From contig NZ_JAATEJ010000003.1 of the NCBI RefSeq assembly GCF_012034175.1, positions 398,216 through 462,215 on the forward strand: DNA of 64,000 nt. Direction: 5' to 3'. Under the pieces are notes generated by a model that saw nothing but the letters and a program-made list of their open reading frames with translations, made no database searches and was not told the origin of the DNA. This document shows positions 33,123-43,150 of the stretch, piece after piece (the stretch's first letter is position 1; each line of letters starts with the position of its first letter). Source of the DNA: Actinacidiphila epipremni (GTDB lineage: Bacteria > Actinomycetota > Actinomycetes > Streptomycetales > Streptomycetaceae). A program made the position numbers and the translations under genes.

Positions 33123-35123
33123 TCAGCCGACGTGGACGCGGGGGCGGCGGGTGGGGTCGGGTTCGGCTTCGCGGAGGACCTCGCGGGTGACGGGGGCGAC
33201 CTCGCCGTGGCCGAAGAGGAAGAAGCGCAGGAAGTTCGCGAAGGGGCTGCCCTCGGTCCACTCGAAGTAGATGTGCGGCTTGCAGGCCGTCAGGTCCCGT
33301 ACGTGCAGCAGCAGCGCGGCCAGGGCGTTCGGGACCGACGAGCTCTCCAGGGACAGCACCCGGTAGCGGCCGTGCAGCACCTGGCCGCGAACGGTCAGGG
33401 CCGACTCGAACTCCGAGGCGTCGGTGACCGTGACCTCGACCAGGACCAGGTCGTCGTCGGCCGGGATGTCGTTGTCGAGCCGGATCTGGTGCAGCTTCTC
33501 GCGGTATTCGGCCGCGTCCCGCAGACCCGGCTCGTTCGCGACGAACCGCACCTTGCGCTTGGCGATGTCCCGGACGAACCGCTCGGCCAGCGGGTCCAGC
33601 TGCACGCTGGTCACCCGCAGCTCGAAGGCCCGCGCGAGCCGGGACAGCAGTGACACCAGCACGATGCCGGCGATGAAGCACGCGCCGATCTTCACACCGT
33701 CGGGCCGCTCCAGGACGTTGACGACGGTGGTGTAGAGGAAGACCAGCGCGATGACCCCGAAGACCGCCGTCCAGCCCCGCTGCCCGGCCTTGCGGGCCGC
33801 GATGGTCACCGCGATGGCCGCGGAGCTGATCAGCACCAGCACACCCGTCGCGTACGCGCCGCCCTGCTTGTCGACGCTCGCGTCGAAGATCCAGGTGACC
33901 AGGAAGGCGATCAGCGTGAAGACCAGCACCATGGGCCGTACCGCCCGCGCCCAGTGCGGCGCCATGCCGTAGCGGGGCAGGAAGCGCGGCATCAGGTTGA
34001 GCAGGCCCGCCATGGCGGAGGCGCCGGCGAACCACAGGATCGCGATCGTCGAGAAGTCGTAGACCGTGCCGAAGCCGGAGCCCAGGTTCTGGTGCGCGAG
34101 ATACGCCAGCGCGCGGCCGTTGGCCGGGCCGCCGGCCCGGAAGTCGTCCGCCGGGATCAGCACGGTGGTGAGGAAGCTGGTGGCGATCAGGAACGCGCTC
34201 ATGATCAGCGCGGCGGTCGTCAGCAGCTTCTTGGTGTCCCGGATCCGGCCGGCCGGGTCGGCCTCGGTGTCGTCCGGGTCGCCCTTGACGTGCGGCATCA
34301 CCGCGACGCCGGTCTCGAAGCCGGACAGGCCGAGCGCGAGCTTGGGGAAGATCAGCAGGGAGACGCCGACCATGACGAAGACGTTGCCGCGCTCGGCGGT
34401 CAGGCCGCTCGTCCAGTCGGTGACCAGGTGCGCGGCCGTCAGCACATGCCACAGGCCGTTCACGACGACGACCACGTTCAGCGCGAGATAGACCCCGACG
34501 AGGACGAAGGCGACGCCCACGGCCTCCAGGAAGCCCTTGAGGAACACCGCGCCGAGCAGGGCGATCAGCACGAGGGTGATGAGCATCTGGTGGCTGCCGA
34601 GCGCCGCGGAGAAGTGCGGGTTCTCCACCAGGTGGGTCGAGGCGTCGGCGGCCGAGAGGGTGATGGTGATCAGGAAGTCCGTCGCCGCGAAGCCGAGCAG
34701 CGCCAGGACGAAGAGCTTGCCCTTCCAGAACGACAGCAGCCGCTCCAGCATCGCGATCGAGCCGGCGCCGTGCGGGCTCTCCTCGGCGACCCGGCGGTAG
34801 ACCGGCAGCGCGCCGGCGAGCGTGACGACGACGAGGACGACGGTGGCGACCGGGGAGAGCAGGCCGGCGGCGAGCGCGGCGATGCCCGGCTGGTAGCCGA
34901 GGGTGGAGAAGTAGTCCACGCCGGTCAGGCACATCACCCGCCACCAGGGCTGGCCGGGGTGCGTCTCGGCGCCGGCGCTCGCGGCGGGCTCCTGGCCTTT
35001 CCGGTCCTTCCGGTCCTCCTGGCCCTTCGGGTCCTTCGTGTCCCCGCTCTTGGCGATGTCCGAGAGACCTTCGAGCAGCCAGGCCCGCAGGCGGTCGCGA
35101 TGCGCCCCGACGGTGGTGGACAT
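33123..35123 (-). CDS. APC-superfamily permease with C-terminal cytosolic domain
   Basis: 666 aa. A charged Lys/Asp/Gly N-terminus (repeats of KDxKGQE) is followed by about 12 membrane helices; the first contains [16 protein letters not shown], the unwound helix typical of APC transporters. A soluble C-terminal domain of about 170 residues (from [28 protein letters not shown]) includes alpha/beta strands such as [17 protein letters not shown]. Substrate could be an amino acid or K+ (KUP/KimA-like); the family cannot be fixed by eye. AGAGGAG precedes the ATG. Confidence 0.78.
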   Translation of the reverse strand: MSTTVGAHRDRLRAWLLEGLSDIAKSGDTKDPKGQEDRKDRKGQEPAASAGAETHPGQPWWRVMCLTGVDYFSTLGYQPGIAALAAGLLSPVATVVLVVVTLAGALPVYRRVAEESPHGAGSIAMLERLLSFWKGKLFVLALLGFAATDFLITITLSAADASTHLVENPHFSAALGSHQMLITLVLIALLGAVFLKGFLEAVGVAFVLVGVYLALNVVVVVNGLWHVLTAAHLVTDWTSGLTAERGNVFVMVGVSLLIFPKLALGLSGFETGVAVMPHVKGDPDDTEADPAGRIRDTKKLLTTAALIMSAFLIATSFLTTVLIPADDFRAGGPANGRALAYLAHQNLGSGFGTVYDFSTIAILWFAGASAMAGLLNLMPRFLPRYGMAPHWARAVRPMVLVFTLIAFLVTWIFDASVDKQGGAYATGVLVLISSAAIAVTIAARKAGQRGWTAVFGVIALVFLYTTVVNVLERPDGVKIGACFIAGIVLVSLLSRLARAFELRVTSVQLDPLAERFVRDIAKRKVRFVANEPGLRDAAEYREKLHQIRLDNDIPADDDLVLVEVTVTDASEFESALTVRGQVLHGRYRVLSLESSSVPNALAALLLHVRDLTACKPHIYFEWTEGSPFANFLRFFLFGHGEVAPVTREVLREAEPDPTRRPRVHVG

Positions 35124-35372
35124 GGGCCGTACTCCTCTGGCGGGCCGCTGCCGCCGGTCCGGCGACAGGGCGTGGTGAGACGGGCCGTCGTCGGGTGGAT
35201 GGCCTGGTCAGCGTTACGCAGTCAGGTCGCCGTCGACCGTGCGCGGCAGCGCACACCCCGCGGCCGATGGACGGGCCGCGGGGCGCTGTGCGAAGCCTCG
35301 GTCAGAGTGCGGTGCCCGCGGGGCCCGTGGGGGGCCGGGCGGGTTTTCCATACGGGTTCTTAACGCGTGCGG

Positions 35373-35388
35373 GGCGTCTCCTGACGCC
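35373..35388 (-). terminator. Short terminator hairpin
   Basis: GGCGTC - TCCT - GACGCC, 32 nt downstream of the minus-strand gene ending at 35420. Nothing else was recognised in 35124-35419. Confidence 0.5.
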
Positions 35389-35419
35389 GCGCGGGCTTGC
35401 CTTCCAGGGTGGGGTCAGG

Positions 35420-36295
35420 TCATGCGGTGCGGGATTTACGGGCCTTGGGCTTGGGCTTGCGGTCGGGGCCGGCTTTCGGGGCGGCTTCGGGCTCGGGCTC
35501 GGGCTCGGCGTCGGCCTCGGCTTCCGGGTCGGGCGCGGCGTCCGCTTCGGGCTCGGCAGCCCCTGCGGCTTCCCCGGCTTCCCCGGCCTCTGCGGCTTCC
35601 GCGGACTCCTCGGCGGCCTCCGCCTCCGGCTCGTCCTGGGCCTCCGCGGCCTCCGCCTCCGCCGCGGCCTCTTCCGCCTCGGCGTCGACCTCGTCCGCGT
35701 CCTTGCCGTCCTTGCCGTCCTTTACGTCCTTCTCGGCGTCCGGGTCCTCGAAGTGCGCGTCGAGTACGGCGTCCAGCTCGGCCGCCCAGGTCTTGAGCTG
35801 GCCGCGGGACGTGGCCTCGACGTGCGCCTCGAACCAGCGGCGCGGACCGGTGTAGACGGTCACCTTGAAACGCTTGCTGAACCGTGGCGTGTCGATCTCG
35901 ACCGCGCCGATCTCGTCCCAGGTGAAGTCCGCCTCCTCCTCGTCGAGGCGGAAGACGATGCCCACCGCGTCGGCGAGGATCGTCGCGCGGCGGTCCGAGA
36001 CCTCGAACAGCGGCTCGCCGCGGTCGATCTCCTCGTCCTCGTCGTCGCCCTCGGCGTCCGCGACGACCGCCACGGCCGCGGGCACGGCGGCCTCGACCGC
36101 GACCTCGGCGACCGCCGGGGCTGCGGCCTCCGCCTCCGGCTGAGCGGCGCCCTCGGGCGCGTCCTCTGCCGCCTCGTGCGGGGCCGACGCGTCGGCCGTC
36201 GCGGCAGGGCGCGGGGGCAGGAGACCTGGCACGAATGCCGGATCGGTCCCTGCGGGGTGTATCTCCGGTGTGATCGAACCTGTGCGCTGCTCCAC
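35420..36295 (-). CDS. PH-like domain protein with long acidic Ala/Glu tail
   Basis: 291 aa from GTG 36295. A central 90-residue beta-rich module (EPLFEVSDRRATILADAVGIVFRLDE...WFEAHVEATSRGQLKTWAAELDAVLDAHF) looks like a bacterial PH domain ending in its C-terminal helix. It is flanked by low-complexity acidic segments; the C-terminal 100 residues are almost only Glu, Ala, Asp, Pro, ending in a basic KPKPKARKSR. A TTGACA / ATACTG promoter places the transcription start at or within a few bases of the GTG. Function unknown. Confidence 0.65.
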   Translation of the reverse strand: MEQRTGSITPEIHPAGTDPAFVPGLLPPRPAATADASAPHEAAEDAPEGAAQPEAEAAAPAVAEVAVEAAVPAAVAVVADAEGDDEDEEIDRGEPLFEVSDRRATILADAVGIVFRLDEEEADFTWDEIGAVEIDTPRFSKRFKVTVYTGPRRWFEAHVEATSRGQLKTWAAELDAVLDAHFEDPDAEKDVKDGKDGKDADEVDAEAEEAAAEAEAAEAQDEPEAEAAEESAEAAEAGEAGEAAGAAEPEADAAPDPEAEADAEPEPEPEAAPKAGPDRKPKPKARKSRTA

Positions 36296-36300
36296 GGCGG

Positions 36301-36330
36301 GCAGTATTGCGGATAAACCTGTGCTGTCAA
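36301..36330 (-). promoter_or_regulatory. Sigma-70-type promoter, leaderless gene
   Basis: TTGACA (minus strand, 36330-36325), 17-nt spacer, ATACTG (36307-36302). The start codon at 36295 is 6 nt after the -10, so translation probably begins at the first bases of the mRNA. Confidence 0.65.
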
Positions 36331-36442
36331 CCACCGGGCACCCGGCGCGTCCTGCCGCCACCCGGCGGCGCGGCCACGGAACCCCGCGCGGGTGTGGCGC
36401 GCGGGCCGCGGCGTCCTGAGCCCCCGGAGGGCGTGGCGCGGG

Positions 36443-37375
36443 TCAGACGACCTTGCGGCGGACGAGGGCGCTCAGGACGAGGGCGGCGGGGAGTGCGGGG
36501 AGCCAGGCGTTGACGATGCGGTAGCCGAGGACCGCGGAGGTGGCGGTCGTCGCGGGGGCGCCGGCGGCGACCAGGGCGACGCCGAGGGCGGCGTCCACCG
36601 AGCCCATGCCGCCCGGCGTGGGGACGCCCGCGGCCAGGCAGGTCGCGGCGAGGTAGGCGATCGCCACGTGCGGCGCCGCCACCGGCAGGGACAGCGCGTG
36701 CGCGACCGCGACCAGTGCCGCCGCCTGGAGCGCGGGGAAGGCGAGGGAGCCGCCCCACAGGGCCAGCGCCCGGGCAGGGCGCATGTGCAGGGAGCGCGCG
36801 TCGGCCAGCGCGGTGGCCAGGAAGCCGCGGGCCAGGCGGCGCAGCGGCCGTACGGCCACGGCGAGCACGGCGGCGGCGACCAGCGCGGCGGCGGTCGCGG
36901 CGCTCACCACGGCGACGGTGCCGCCGGTCGGGACCAGGCCGTGCACGCGCAGGGCGTGCGGGAAGGCCAGCAGCAGCCCGGCCAGCAGGGTGACCCGGCC
37001 GACGGACTCGGCCAGCGAATACAGCGCGAGCGCCGCCGACGTACGGTTCAGCGGCAGGCCGCAGCCGCGCAGGAAGCGCAGGTTCACCGCCCCGGCGCCG
37101 ATACCGGCCGGCGCGAGCTGGTTGGCGGCCTGCGCGGCGAACTGCGTGGCCAGCAGGCGGCCCGCGGGCAGCGGTTCCAGGACCGTGCCCTGCCGGGCGA
37201 TCGCGACCGCGACCCAGCCCAGCGCGGTGGCGGCCAGCGCCGCGCCCAGCCACACGCGGTCCGCCGCGATCAGGTCATGCCAGCCGTCCGCCAGCAGGCC
37301 GCGGTGCCAGAGCGCCCACGCGGCGACCGCCCCCACCGGCACTGCTGCGGCGATGGCCCGCCACGCTTTACCCAC
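36443..37375 (-). CDS. LPG synthase/flippase-like membrane protein (UPF0104)
   Basis: 310 aa, about eight hydrophobic helices. The segments NQLAPAGIGAGAVNLRFLRGCGL, LAESVGRVTLL and GVPTPGGMGSVDAALGVALVAAG match the AglD/MprF flippase-domain family. No synthase domain is attached. These proteins are thought to move lipids across the membrane. GTG 37375 has GGGGGAAAG upstream. It is divergent from an aldo-keto reductase. Confidence 0.82.
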   Translation of the reverse strand: MGKAWRAIAAAVPVGAVAAWALWHRGLLADGWHDLIAADRVWLGAALAATALGWVAVAIARQGTVLEPLPAGRLLATQFAAQAANQLAPAGIGAGAVNLRFLRGCGLPLNRTSAALALYSLAESVGRVTLLAGLLLAFPHALRVHGLVPTGGTVAVVSAATAAALVAAAVLAVAVRPLRRLARGFLATALADARSLHMRPARALALWGGSLAFPALQAAALVAVAHALSLPVAAPHVAIAYLAATCLAAGVPTPGGMGSVDAALGVALVAAGAPATTATSAVLGYRIVNAWLPALPAALVLSALVRRKVV

Positions 37376-37571
37376 CGCGCCACTTTCCCCCGATCGGGCG
37401 ACACCTGGGCGTCCCCCGGGTGACACCCGCGCTGTGCGGGGGTGACCGTTGCCCGCCGGCCGGGCTTTTCCGCCCCTGACCCCCCCGGGCCCCGGCGGAC
37501 CCGGAGCCGGGCCTTCCGCCATCGGGATTAGGGTCGGGAGCAGCGTGTACGCCATCGGTGAGGAGCCCTTC

Positions 37572-38462
37572 ATGTCCGACGCCACCCCCGTCATCACCAC
37601 GCAGCCCGCCGTCGCCAAGGCATCCGGGACCTTCCGGCTCGGCGGCGACCTGACCGTCACCCGGCTCGGGTACGGCACGATGCAGCTCACCGGCCCCGGC
37701 GTATGGGGCGACCCCGCCGACCCGGACGAGGCCGTACGGGTGCTGCGCCGCACCGCGGAACTCGGCATCGACTTCATCGACACCGCCGACGCGTACGGGC
37801 CCTTCACCGCCGACCTGCTGCTGCGCAAGGCGCTGCACCCTTACGCCGACGACCTGGTCATCGCCACGAAGGCGGGCTTCGCCCGCACCGGCCCGGCGCA
37901 GTGGGTGCCGATCGGCCGGCCGGAATACCTGCGCCAGCAGGTCGAACTGAGCCTGCGCAACCTCGGCGTGGAGCGGCTGGACCTGCTCCAGCTGCACCGG
38001 ATCGACCCGAAGGTGCCGCTCGCCGAGCAGCTGGGCGAGCTGGCCGCGCTCCAGTCGGAGGGCAAGATCCGGCACATCGGGCTGAGCGAGGTGAGCGTCG
38101 CGCAGATCGAGGAGGCGTCCGCCGTCGCCACGATCGTCTCCGTGCAGAACCGTTTCAACCTCGCCGACCGGGCCTCCGAGGACGTCCTGGACCACTGCGA
38201 GGCGCACGGCATCGCCTTCATCCCGTGGTTCCCGCTGGCCACCGGCGCGCTCGCCGGCCCCGACAGCCCGCTGACCCGTATCGCCGCCGAGCAGGGCGCC
38301 ACCCCCTCGCAGCTCGCACTGGCCTGGCTGCTGCGCCGCTCCCCGGTGATGCTCCCGATCCCCGGCACCTCCTCGGTGTCCCACCTCGACGAAAACACCG
38401 CCGCCGCGGGCATCGAGCTCACCGACGCGCAATTCCACGCCCTGGAAGCCGCCGCCGGCTGA
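37572..38462 (+). CDS. Aldo-keto reductase
   Basis: 296 aa. Motifs: [14 protein letters not shown] at the barrel start, [11 protein letters not shown] (Asp, Tyr), VIATKAGF (Lys), LLQLHRID (His) and [16 protein letters not shown] at the cofactor loop, the subgroup related to pyridoxal/oxidoreductase YdbC-like enzymes. GAGGAG precedes ATG 37572. It is similar in length and motifs to the gene at 52555-53415, so the two are probable paralogues. Confidence 0.9.
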   Translation: MSDATPVITTQPAVAKASGTFRLGGDLTVTRLGYGTMQLTGPGVWGDPADPDEAVRVLRRTAELGIDFIDTADAYGPFTADLLLRKALHPYADDLVIATKAGFARTGPAQWVPIGRPEYLRQQVELSLRNLGVERLDLLQLHRIDPKVPLAEQLGELAALQSEGKIRHIGLSEVSVAQIEEASAVATIVSVQNRFNLADRASEDVLDHCEAHGIAFIPWFPLATGALAGPDSPLTRIAAEQGATPSQLALAWLLRRSPVMLPIPGTSSVSHLDENTAAAGIELTDAQFHALEAAAG

Positions 38463-38491
38463 CCCCGCCGACGGGCCGCACACCCCCTCAA

Positions 38492-38519
38492 CCACCCCGG
38501 GCTGCCGCGCCCGGGGTGG
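38492..38519. terminator. Bidirectional terminator
   Basis: Perfect 11-bp stem CCACCCCGGGC / GCCCGGGGTGG with a 6-nt loop, between convergent genes ending at 38462 and 38542. Confidence 0.78.
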
Positions 38520-38541
38520 CCGGGCCGGGCGCGTAGCCGGT

Positions 38542-39402
38542 CTACGGATGGAGGGCGTCGATGGCTCGGACGATGAGGGTTCGGGCCTTCGAGCCGTACA
38601 CGGCCATGCTCCGTAGCCGCTCGAAGCTCTTGAGGTACTGGTCGACCTCGCTCGGCTGGGTCACCGTCACCTCGGCCGACACCAGCTCGACCGTCACCAG
38701 CTTGTCGTCGTAGACGGCGAACGTCTCCTCGGGCCATTGCGTGCGCCGGCGGGTGGACATGGGGATGATCCCCAGCGACACGGCCGGGAGGGCGCCCGCG
38801 GCCAGCAGTGAGCCGAGCTGCGCGGCCATCGCGTCCTCGTCCGCCATCCGGTGACGCAGGACGCTCTCCTCGATGACCACCGCGACACGGCGGCCCGGTG
38901 CGTGGATGACCCGGGACCGTTCGAGTCGCGCTTGGACAGCCTCCGCGATGTCCCGCGCCGGGAGGTCGTGCACCGCTGACGCGATGCCGAGCACCCCCCG
39001 GGCGTATCCCTCGGTTTGGAGGAGGCCGGGCACGACGGTGGAGGAGTAGACGCGGAAGCGGCGCGTCTGGTGGAACAGCGTGACGACACTCTCCTGCACC
39101 GCCTTGAGCCCCACTCGCATCTGCCGGCGCCACTCCTGGTACATGGCCTCCGCGTTGAGGGACTGGGCGATCAGGTCTCCGGCGTCCCCCTCCCCGGCCG
39201 CGGTAGCGGCACACCACAGCCGGATGTCCTTCGCCGAGGGCCCGGTCCGGCCGTTCTCGATGCGCGAGGTCTTGGAGTAGTGCCAGCCGCACGCGGTAGC
39301 CAGCTCCACGATCGTCAGGCCCGCCGCTTTGCGCAGTTCGCGCAGGCGCTGCGCCACCGTGATGCGTGCGGCCTGCGCGGAGGAGGACGGGGATGCGGGC
39401 AT
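38542..39402 (-). CDS. Scr1-family XRE regulator (HTH plus DUF5753)
   Basis: 286 aa. An N-terminal XRE helix-turn-helix (VAQRLRELRKAAGLTIVELATACGWHYSKTSRIENGRTGPS, about residues 16-56) precedes the DUF5753 domain with its signature YSSTVVPGLLQTEGYARGVL. Such regulators in Streptomyces pair with a small partner (DUF397 or similar) in an antitoxin-like arrangement. The partner here is the gene 21 nt upstream on the same strand. Confidence 0.9.
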   Translation of the reverse strand: MPASPSSSAQAARITVAQRLRELRKAAGLTIVELATACGWHYSKTSRIENGRTGPSAKDIRLWCAATAAGEGDAGDLIAQSLNAEAMYQEWRRQMRVGLKAVQESVVTLFHQTRRFRVYSSTVVPGLLQTEGYARGVLGIASAVHDLPARDIAEAVQARLERSRVIHAPGRRVAVVIEESVLRHRMADEDAMAAQLGSLLAAGALPAVSLGIIPMSTRRRTQWPEETFAVYDDKLVTVELVSAEVTVTQPSEVDQYLKSFERLRSMAVYGSKARTLIVRAIDALHP

Positions 39403-39423
39403 GTGCTCTGGCGGTGCGTCTTG

Positions 39424-39855
39424 TCAGAGCCCGTACCGGTCGTGCGGGATCGCGCGATCCCAGACCGCCTCGAACGCACTGGCGCAGAGCCTGGCCGCCT
39501 CAGGGGCCTCCGTGATTTCCGCGCCCGCGGATGCGCCATCGCCCGTGAAGTGATTCCGGTACTCGGTGACCGGCTCGGACACGATCCGGGCCCGGCGCAC
39601 CACGACGCCGCGGGCCCGGGCCCGGCCGATCAGGTCCACCCACGGTGCCCAGTAGGCGGAGGCCGGATCGGTGTCCCGTTCACCGGTCGCCCGCCGGCGC
39701 TCGAAGTCGGCGCATTCGGCGAGGGTTTGCGGGTCGGGGTCCCACCCCTGGAGGACGAGTTCCCGCTTCTCCTGGTCGACCCATACGGTCGGGCTGTTGG
39801 TCTTGCCGGTGTCGGGGTCGATCCCGACGAACAGTAACGGCACGGCGTGCTCCAT
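39424..39855 (-). CDS. Two-part protein: small Scr1-partner domain fused to DUF6879-like domain
   Basis: 143 aa. Residues 1-40 (LLFVGIDPDTGKTNSPTVWVDQEKRELVLQGW) resemble the independent 60-aa partner proteins often beside Scr1 regulators; residues about 68-143 (WVDLIGRARARGVVVRRARIVSEPVTEYRNH...) resemble the DUF6879 domain, normally about 170-200 aa. The product thus looks like a fusion with shortened parts. It is the promoter-proximal gene of the operon with the XRE regulator. Function unknown. Confidence 0.65.
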   Translation of the reverse strand: MEHAVPLLFVGIDPDTGKTNSPTVWVDQEKRELVLQGWDPDPQTLAECADFERRRATGERDTDPASAYWAPWVDLIGRARARGVVVRRARIVSEPVTEYRNHFTGDGASAGAEITEAPEAARLCASAFEAVWDRAIPHDRYGL

Positions 39856-40290
39856 CCCCAGTTGTGTGCAGTCCTTTGCTCCACGGTCTCGGCGAAGCGC
39901 TGCTCGGTCAAGGGCGCACGGGGCTTCCCGCCCACGTGGGGGTGAAAGTCTGCAAAGAACTGCACATCGCTCGCCGCACCGCAAAGAGCAGTCCTAGCGT
40001 CGAAGGGCGCCTGCCTCGACACCGACGCGGGGCGGGCAGCAGAAAGCCCCGCAGCGTGCAGGCCGCCGTCGCCGGTGCGGCTCGGCGACCTGCCCGGACC
40101 GAAGGGTGTGCGCGGTCGTACGAAGCTCCCCCTCCGGGGACGGCTTGGCGGCAGATACCCGGAGAGGGACCGACACCACCGGCCGATGAGCCGGACTGCG
40201 GCGGTGGGGACGGTTGCGGCAGGCAGTAGCACCACTCGCATGGGGGCCGGCGATCCGGCCGTTGTCGGCCCCACCTGGTAAGGGATGGAC
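39856..40290. other. Divergent regulatory region, no gene seen
   Basis: Between the Scr1-partner gene (minus) and the small gene at 40291 (plus). It contains repeated TGCAAAG/GCAAAG and AACTGCAC elements (39947-39990) followed by CCTAGCGTCG near 40000, which reads as a plus-strand -10 (TAGCGT). The rest (40010-40280) gives no recognisable protein in any frame. Confidence 0.45.
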
Positions 40291-40650
40291 ATGGAGCCGC
40301 ACTGGCACGCCTACTCGTACACCGGCCACACGCGCCCGGCAGATCGCGAGGCGCGCGATCCCTTGTCGGCCACGCCCCCGCTGGTGATCGCGGAATGGCT
40401 CGCCAAGCCGCGCCAGATGCTCGCCGGGACGTTCACCGACGCTGCGAGCGCTGCGGAATGGCTGGAACAGCAGCTCACCGAGACGCCCCCACTCCCCACC
40501 GCAGTGCCGGCTTCCGCCGTGCTGGATTACGCCCGCGCTCGGCTGGACGGACATCCAGGCGACGTGGTGACCCGGTACTACACGGCCGCGTCGTACGTCT
40601 GCCGGGATCTGGTGCGCTGCAGGGGGCGATGCCCCGATCCACCCCGGTGA
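40291..40650 (+). CDS. Hypothetical protein of XRE-locus type
   Basis: 119 aa from ATG 40291, preferred over ATG 40285 because AAGGGA then sits 5 nt upstream. No domain recognised; the C-terminal part (VVTRYYTAASYVCRDLVRCRGRCPDPPR) has the Tyr, Cys and Pro-rich ending common to small proteins found beside Streptomyces Scr1 regulators. Probably belongs to the regulatory locus on its left. Function unknown. Confidence 0.6.
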   Translation: MEPHWHAYSYTGHTRPADREARDPLSATPPLVIAEWLAKPRQMLAGTFTDAASAAEWLEQQLTETPPLPTAVPASAVLDYARARLDGHPGDVVTRYYTAASYVCRDLVRCRGRCPDPPR

Positions 40651-40832
40651 CCGCCCTCGGAGCCTGACCTTCGAGGGCAAGTCGCCCCGCTGTTCCGCCT
40701 TCCTCATGGCGGCGAGGCGCTGCTCGGCAACAGAGCTCGGGCGCGTGCTCGCGCCGGTCCGCTCGGAGCACGCATCCATGGGAGCCGTGCCTACAGCGCC
40801 TGCTCCCGCCCCCTGGCGGCCACCGCAGGACC

Positions 40833-41543
40833 TCAGTCGCCCCGGGCCGTCGCGCCCGGGGTGATCAGGCCGGATTCGTAGGCGGCGACCACTGCTTGGG
40901 CGCGGTCGCGCAGGTTCAGCTTGGACAGGATGCGGGTCACGTGGGTCTTGACCGTTGCTTCGGTCACCCGCAGGGTCGCGGACAGTTCCGCGTTGCTGAG
41001 GCCGCCGGCGAGCATGCGGAGGACTTCCAGTTCGCGTGGGGTCAGGGTCGCGAGGTCGCGGTGGATCTCGGGGGTGCGGGGTGGGCCGGTGGCGAAGCGT
41101 TCGACGAGGCGGCGGGTGATCGCCGGTGCGAGCAGTGCGTCGCCGGTGCGTACCAGCCGGACCGCCGCGACCAGATACTCCGGCGTGACGTCCTTGAGCA
41201 GGAAGCCGCTCGCCCCGGCCGCCAGCGCCGCGTAGACGTAGCGGTCCAGGTCGAACGTCGTGAGGATCACCACCTGGGGGTCACCCGCCGCGCCGGTGAG
41301 GACCCGGCGGGTCGCCTCCAGGCCGTCCAGCCGGGGCATCCGGATGTCCATCAGCACCAGGTCCGGGCGGGTCCGCCGGACCGCGGCGACCGCCTCCTCG
41401 CCGTCCGCCGCTTCCGCGACGACCTCGATGCCCGCGGCGGTGAGGATCATCCGGAAGCCCGTGCGCACCAGCGCCTGGTCGTCCGCGATGACCACCCGCA
41501 ACGCCGTGTCCTCCGCCGCCCCGCCCGGGCCCGGACCGCTCAT
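40833..41543 (-). CDS. NarL/LuxR-family response regulator
   Basis: 236 aa. Receiver with phospho-acceptor D66 (LVLMDIRMPRLDG), K in LLKDV, and a GerE/LuxR helix-turn-helix (LTPRELEVLRMLAGGLSNAELSATLRVTEATVKTHVTRILSKL). Its ATG overlaps the kinase stop by 4 nt. Together with the kinase it probably controls the ABC exporter transcribed divergently at 43271, as in many such antibiotic-response or efflux units; inferred from position. Confidence 0.93.
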   Translation of the reverse strand: MSGPGPGGAAEDTALRVVIADDQALVRTGFRMILTAAGIEVVAEAADGEEAVAAVRRTRPDLVLMDIRMPRLDGLEATRRVLTGAAGDPQVVILTTFDLDRYVYAALAAGASGFLLKDVTPEYLVAAVRLVRTGDALLAPAITRRLVERFATGPPRTPEIHRDLATLTPRELEVLRMLAGGLSNAELSATLRVTEATVKTHVTRILSKLNLRDRAQAVVAAYESGLITPGATARGD

Positions 41544-42961
41544 ATCTCTCCCACCGGGATGACGGCCCGGACCCGGTAGCCACCGGTGCCGCGCGGCCCG
41601 GCGTCGAGCGTGCCGTCGTAGACGGCGAGCCTTTCGCGCAGGCCCATGAGACCACGGCCGTTCCCGCTCGCGGCGGCGGGGGACGGCACGCCACCGGTGT
41701 CGGCGACCTCGACGCGGACCTCGCCCGGCCGGTAGTCGACGGTGATGGCGACGCTCGCGCCCGCCGCGTGCTTGACCGTGTTCGTCAGCGCCTCCTGCAC
41801 CACCCGGTACGCGGCCAGGTCCACGCCCGCGGGCAGCGGCACCGGGGAGCCGGTCACGGCCAGGCCCACCGGCACGCCCGTGCCGCGTATCCGCTCGGCC
41901 AGCACGCCGACCTGGCCCAGGCCAGGCTGCGGCGCCAGCTCCGCCGCCAGGCTCTCCGCCGGGTCGGCGGCGCCCGCCTCGCCGGACGTCGACATCGACA
42001 GCAGCCCCATCACATGCCGCAGCTCCGCCATCGCGGCCCGCCCCGCGCTCTCCACCGCCAGCAGCGCCTCCCTCGCCTGCTCGGGCTCCTTCGCCAGCAC
42101 CGTCCGGGCGGCGCCGGCCTGCACCGTCATCATGCTCACGTTGTGCGTCACCACGTCGTGCAGCTCGCGGGCGATCCTGGCCCGCTCCTCGTCCACCGCG
42201 CGCCGGGTCGCCGTCTCCTGCTCGGCCTGCATCGCGCGCAGCCGCTGCCGCCAGGTGTGCACGGTGTTCGCGGCCAGCCCCAGCGGCACGAGCAGCACGA
42301 ACGGCATGAAGCTCGGGGTGATGTCCGGGATCGTCCGGTCGTGGAAGACCAGCAGCAGCACCCCGCCGCCGATCAGCGCGCCCACCGCGGGCCGCCGGTG
42401 CGGGCTGTAGAGGGCGGCGCCGTACGCCGCTATCAGCACCGAGACGAAGGTGAAGACGGTCGGGTCGTCCACGCCGTGCAGCGCCCAGGAGTGCGCCGAG
42501 AGGCCGTGGAAGGCCAGCACCGCCAGCAGCACCGACACATACGCCCCCAGCGGCCAGCGGCGGCGGACCGCCAGCGGCAGCGCGGTGAGCGCGGCGAACA
42601 GCACCAGCCACAGCGGGGTGGCCGGGGCGCCGCCCGGGCCGTAAAGCGCGTCGGCGCCGGGGAAGCGCGGGATCGGCGGCGGCACCGGGGGGCCGCCGTC
42701 GCGCAGAAAGGCACTGGCCTCGGACCGGAAGGGCCCGTCCCCCGAAGCTCCCTTCGCCGTCGCATACGCGGTCGCCGCGGCGAGCACCACCGCCGTCGCC
42801 GCGTCGGCCGCCCACGCCCAGCGCGACAGCGGCTGCGGCTGCGGGCGCGGCGGCGGACCGTCCGGCGCGGGGCGCGCCGCGCGCGTCAGCGGCCCCAGGG
42901 CGGCCCGGAAACGGGCGGCCCCGGCCCTTGCTGCGTACGTCGAACCGGTCGTGGTGGTCAC
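41540..42961 (-). CDS. NarL-type sensor histidine kinase
   Basis: 473 aa from GTG 42961. Pro-rich N-terminus, about five to six membrane helices (residues 50-230), HisKA_3 dimerisation box RARIARELHDVVTHNVSMMTVQAG and an HATPase domain with QEALTNTVKHA and GNGRGLMGLRERL. It phosphorylates the adjacent LuxR-type regulator. A longer frame reaches 43039 but has no better start. Confidence 0.9.
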   Translation of the reverse strand: MTTTTGSTYAARAGAARFRAALGPLTRAARPAPDGPPPRPQPQPLSRWAWAADAATAVVLAAATAYATAKGASGDGPFRSEASAFLRDGGPPVPPPIPRFPGADALYGPGGAPATPLWLVLFAALTALPLAVRRRWPLGAYVSVLLAVLAFHGLSAHSWALHGVDDPTVFTFVSVLIAAYGAALYSPHRRPAVGALIGGGVLLLVFHDRTIPDITPSFMPFVLLVPLGLAANTVHTWRQRLRAMQAEQETATRRAVDEERARIARELHDVVTHNVSMMTVQAGAARTVLAKEPEQAREALLAVESAGRAAMAELRHVMGLLSMSTSGEAGAADPAESLAAELAPQPGLGQVGVLAERIRGTGVPVGLAVTGSPVPLPAGVDLAAYRVVQEALTNTVKHAAGASVAITVDYRPGEVRVEVADTGGVPSPAAASGNGRGLMGLRERLAVYDGTLDAGPRGTGGYRVRAVIPVGEI

Positions 42962-43150
42962 GGGAATCAGTCTGCACAAACGCCCCGGTCCGGGACATCC
43001 GCCCGGGGTCTGCACTTCCCGGGCCGCCGTACAACCCACCGCGTACGTCCCCGGTATGACGCCGAACGGGATCCGCCCGCCGCGGTACGCCCGGTCCGCA
43101 CGGCGGCCGACGCGCGCCCGCGCGCCCCGCTCCTAGCGTCGGACCCGGCC

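Noticed and set aside
33123..35123. Assignment of the permease as KimA/KUP potassium importer
   Set aside because: Only the general APC helix pattern is visible; closeness to kdp is not evidence, so substrate was left open.
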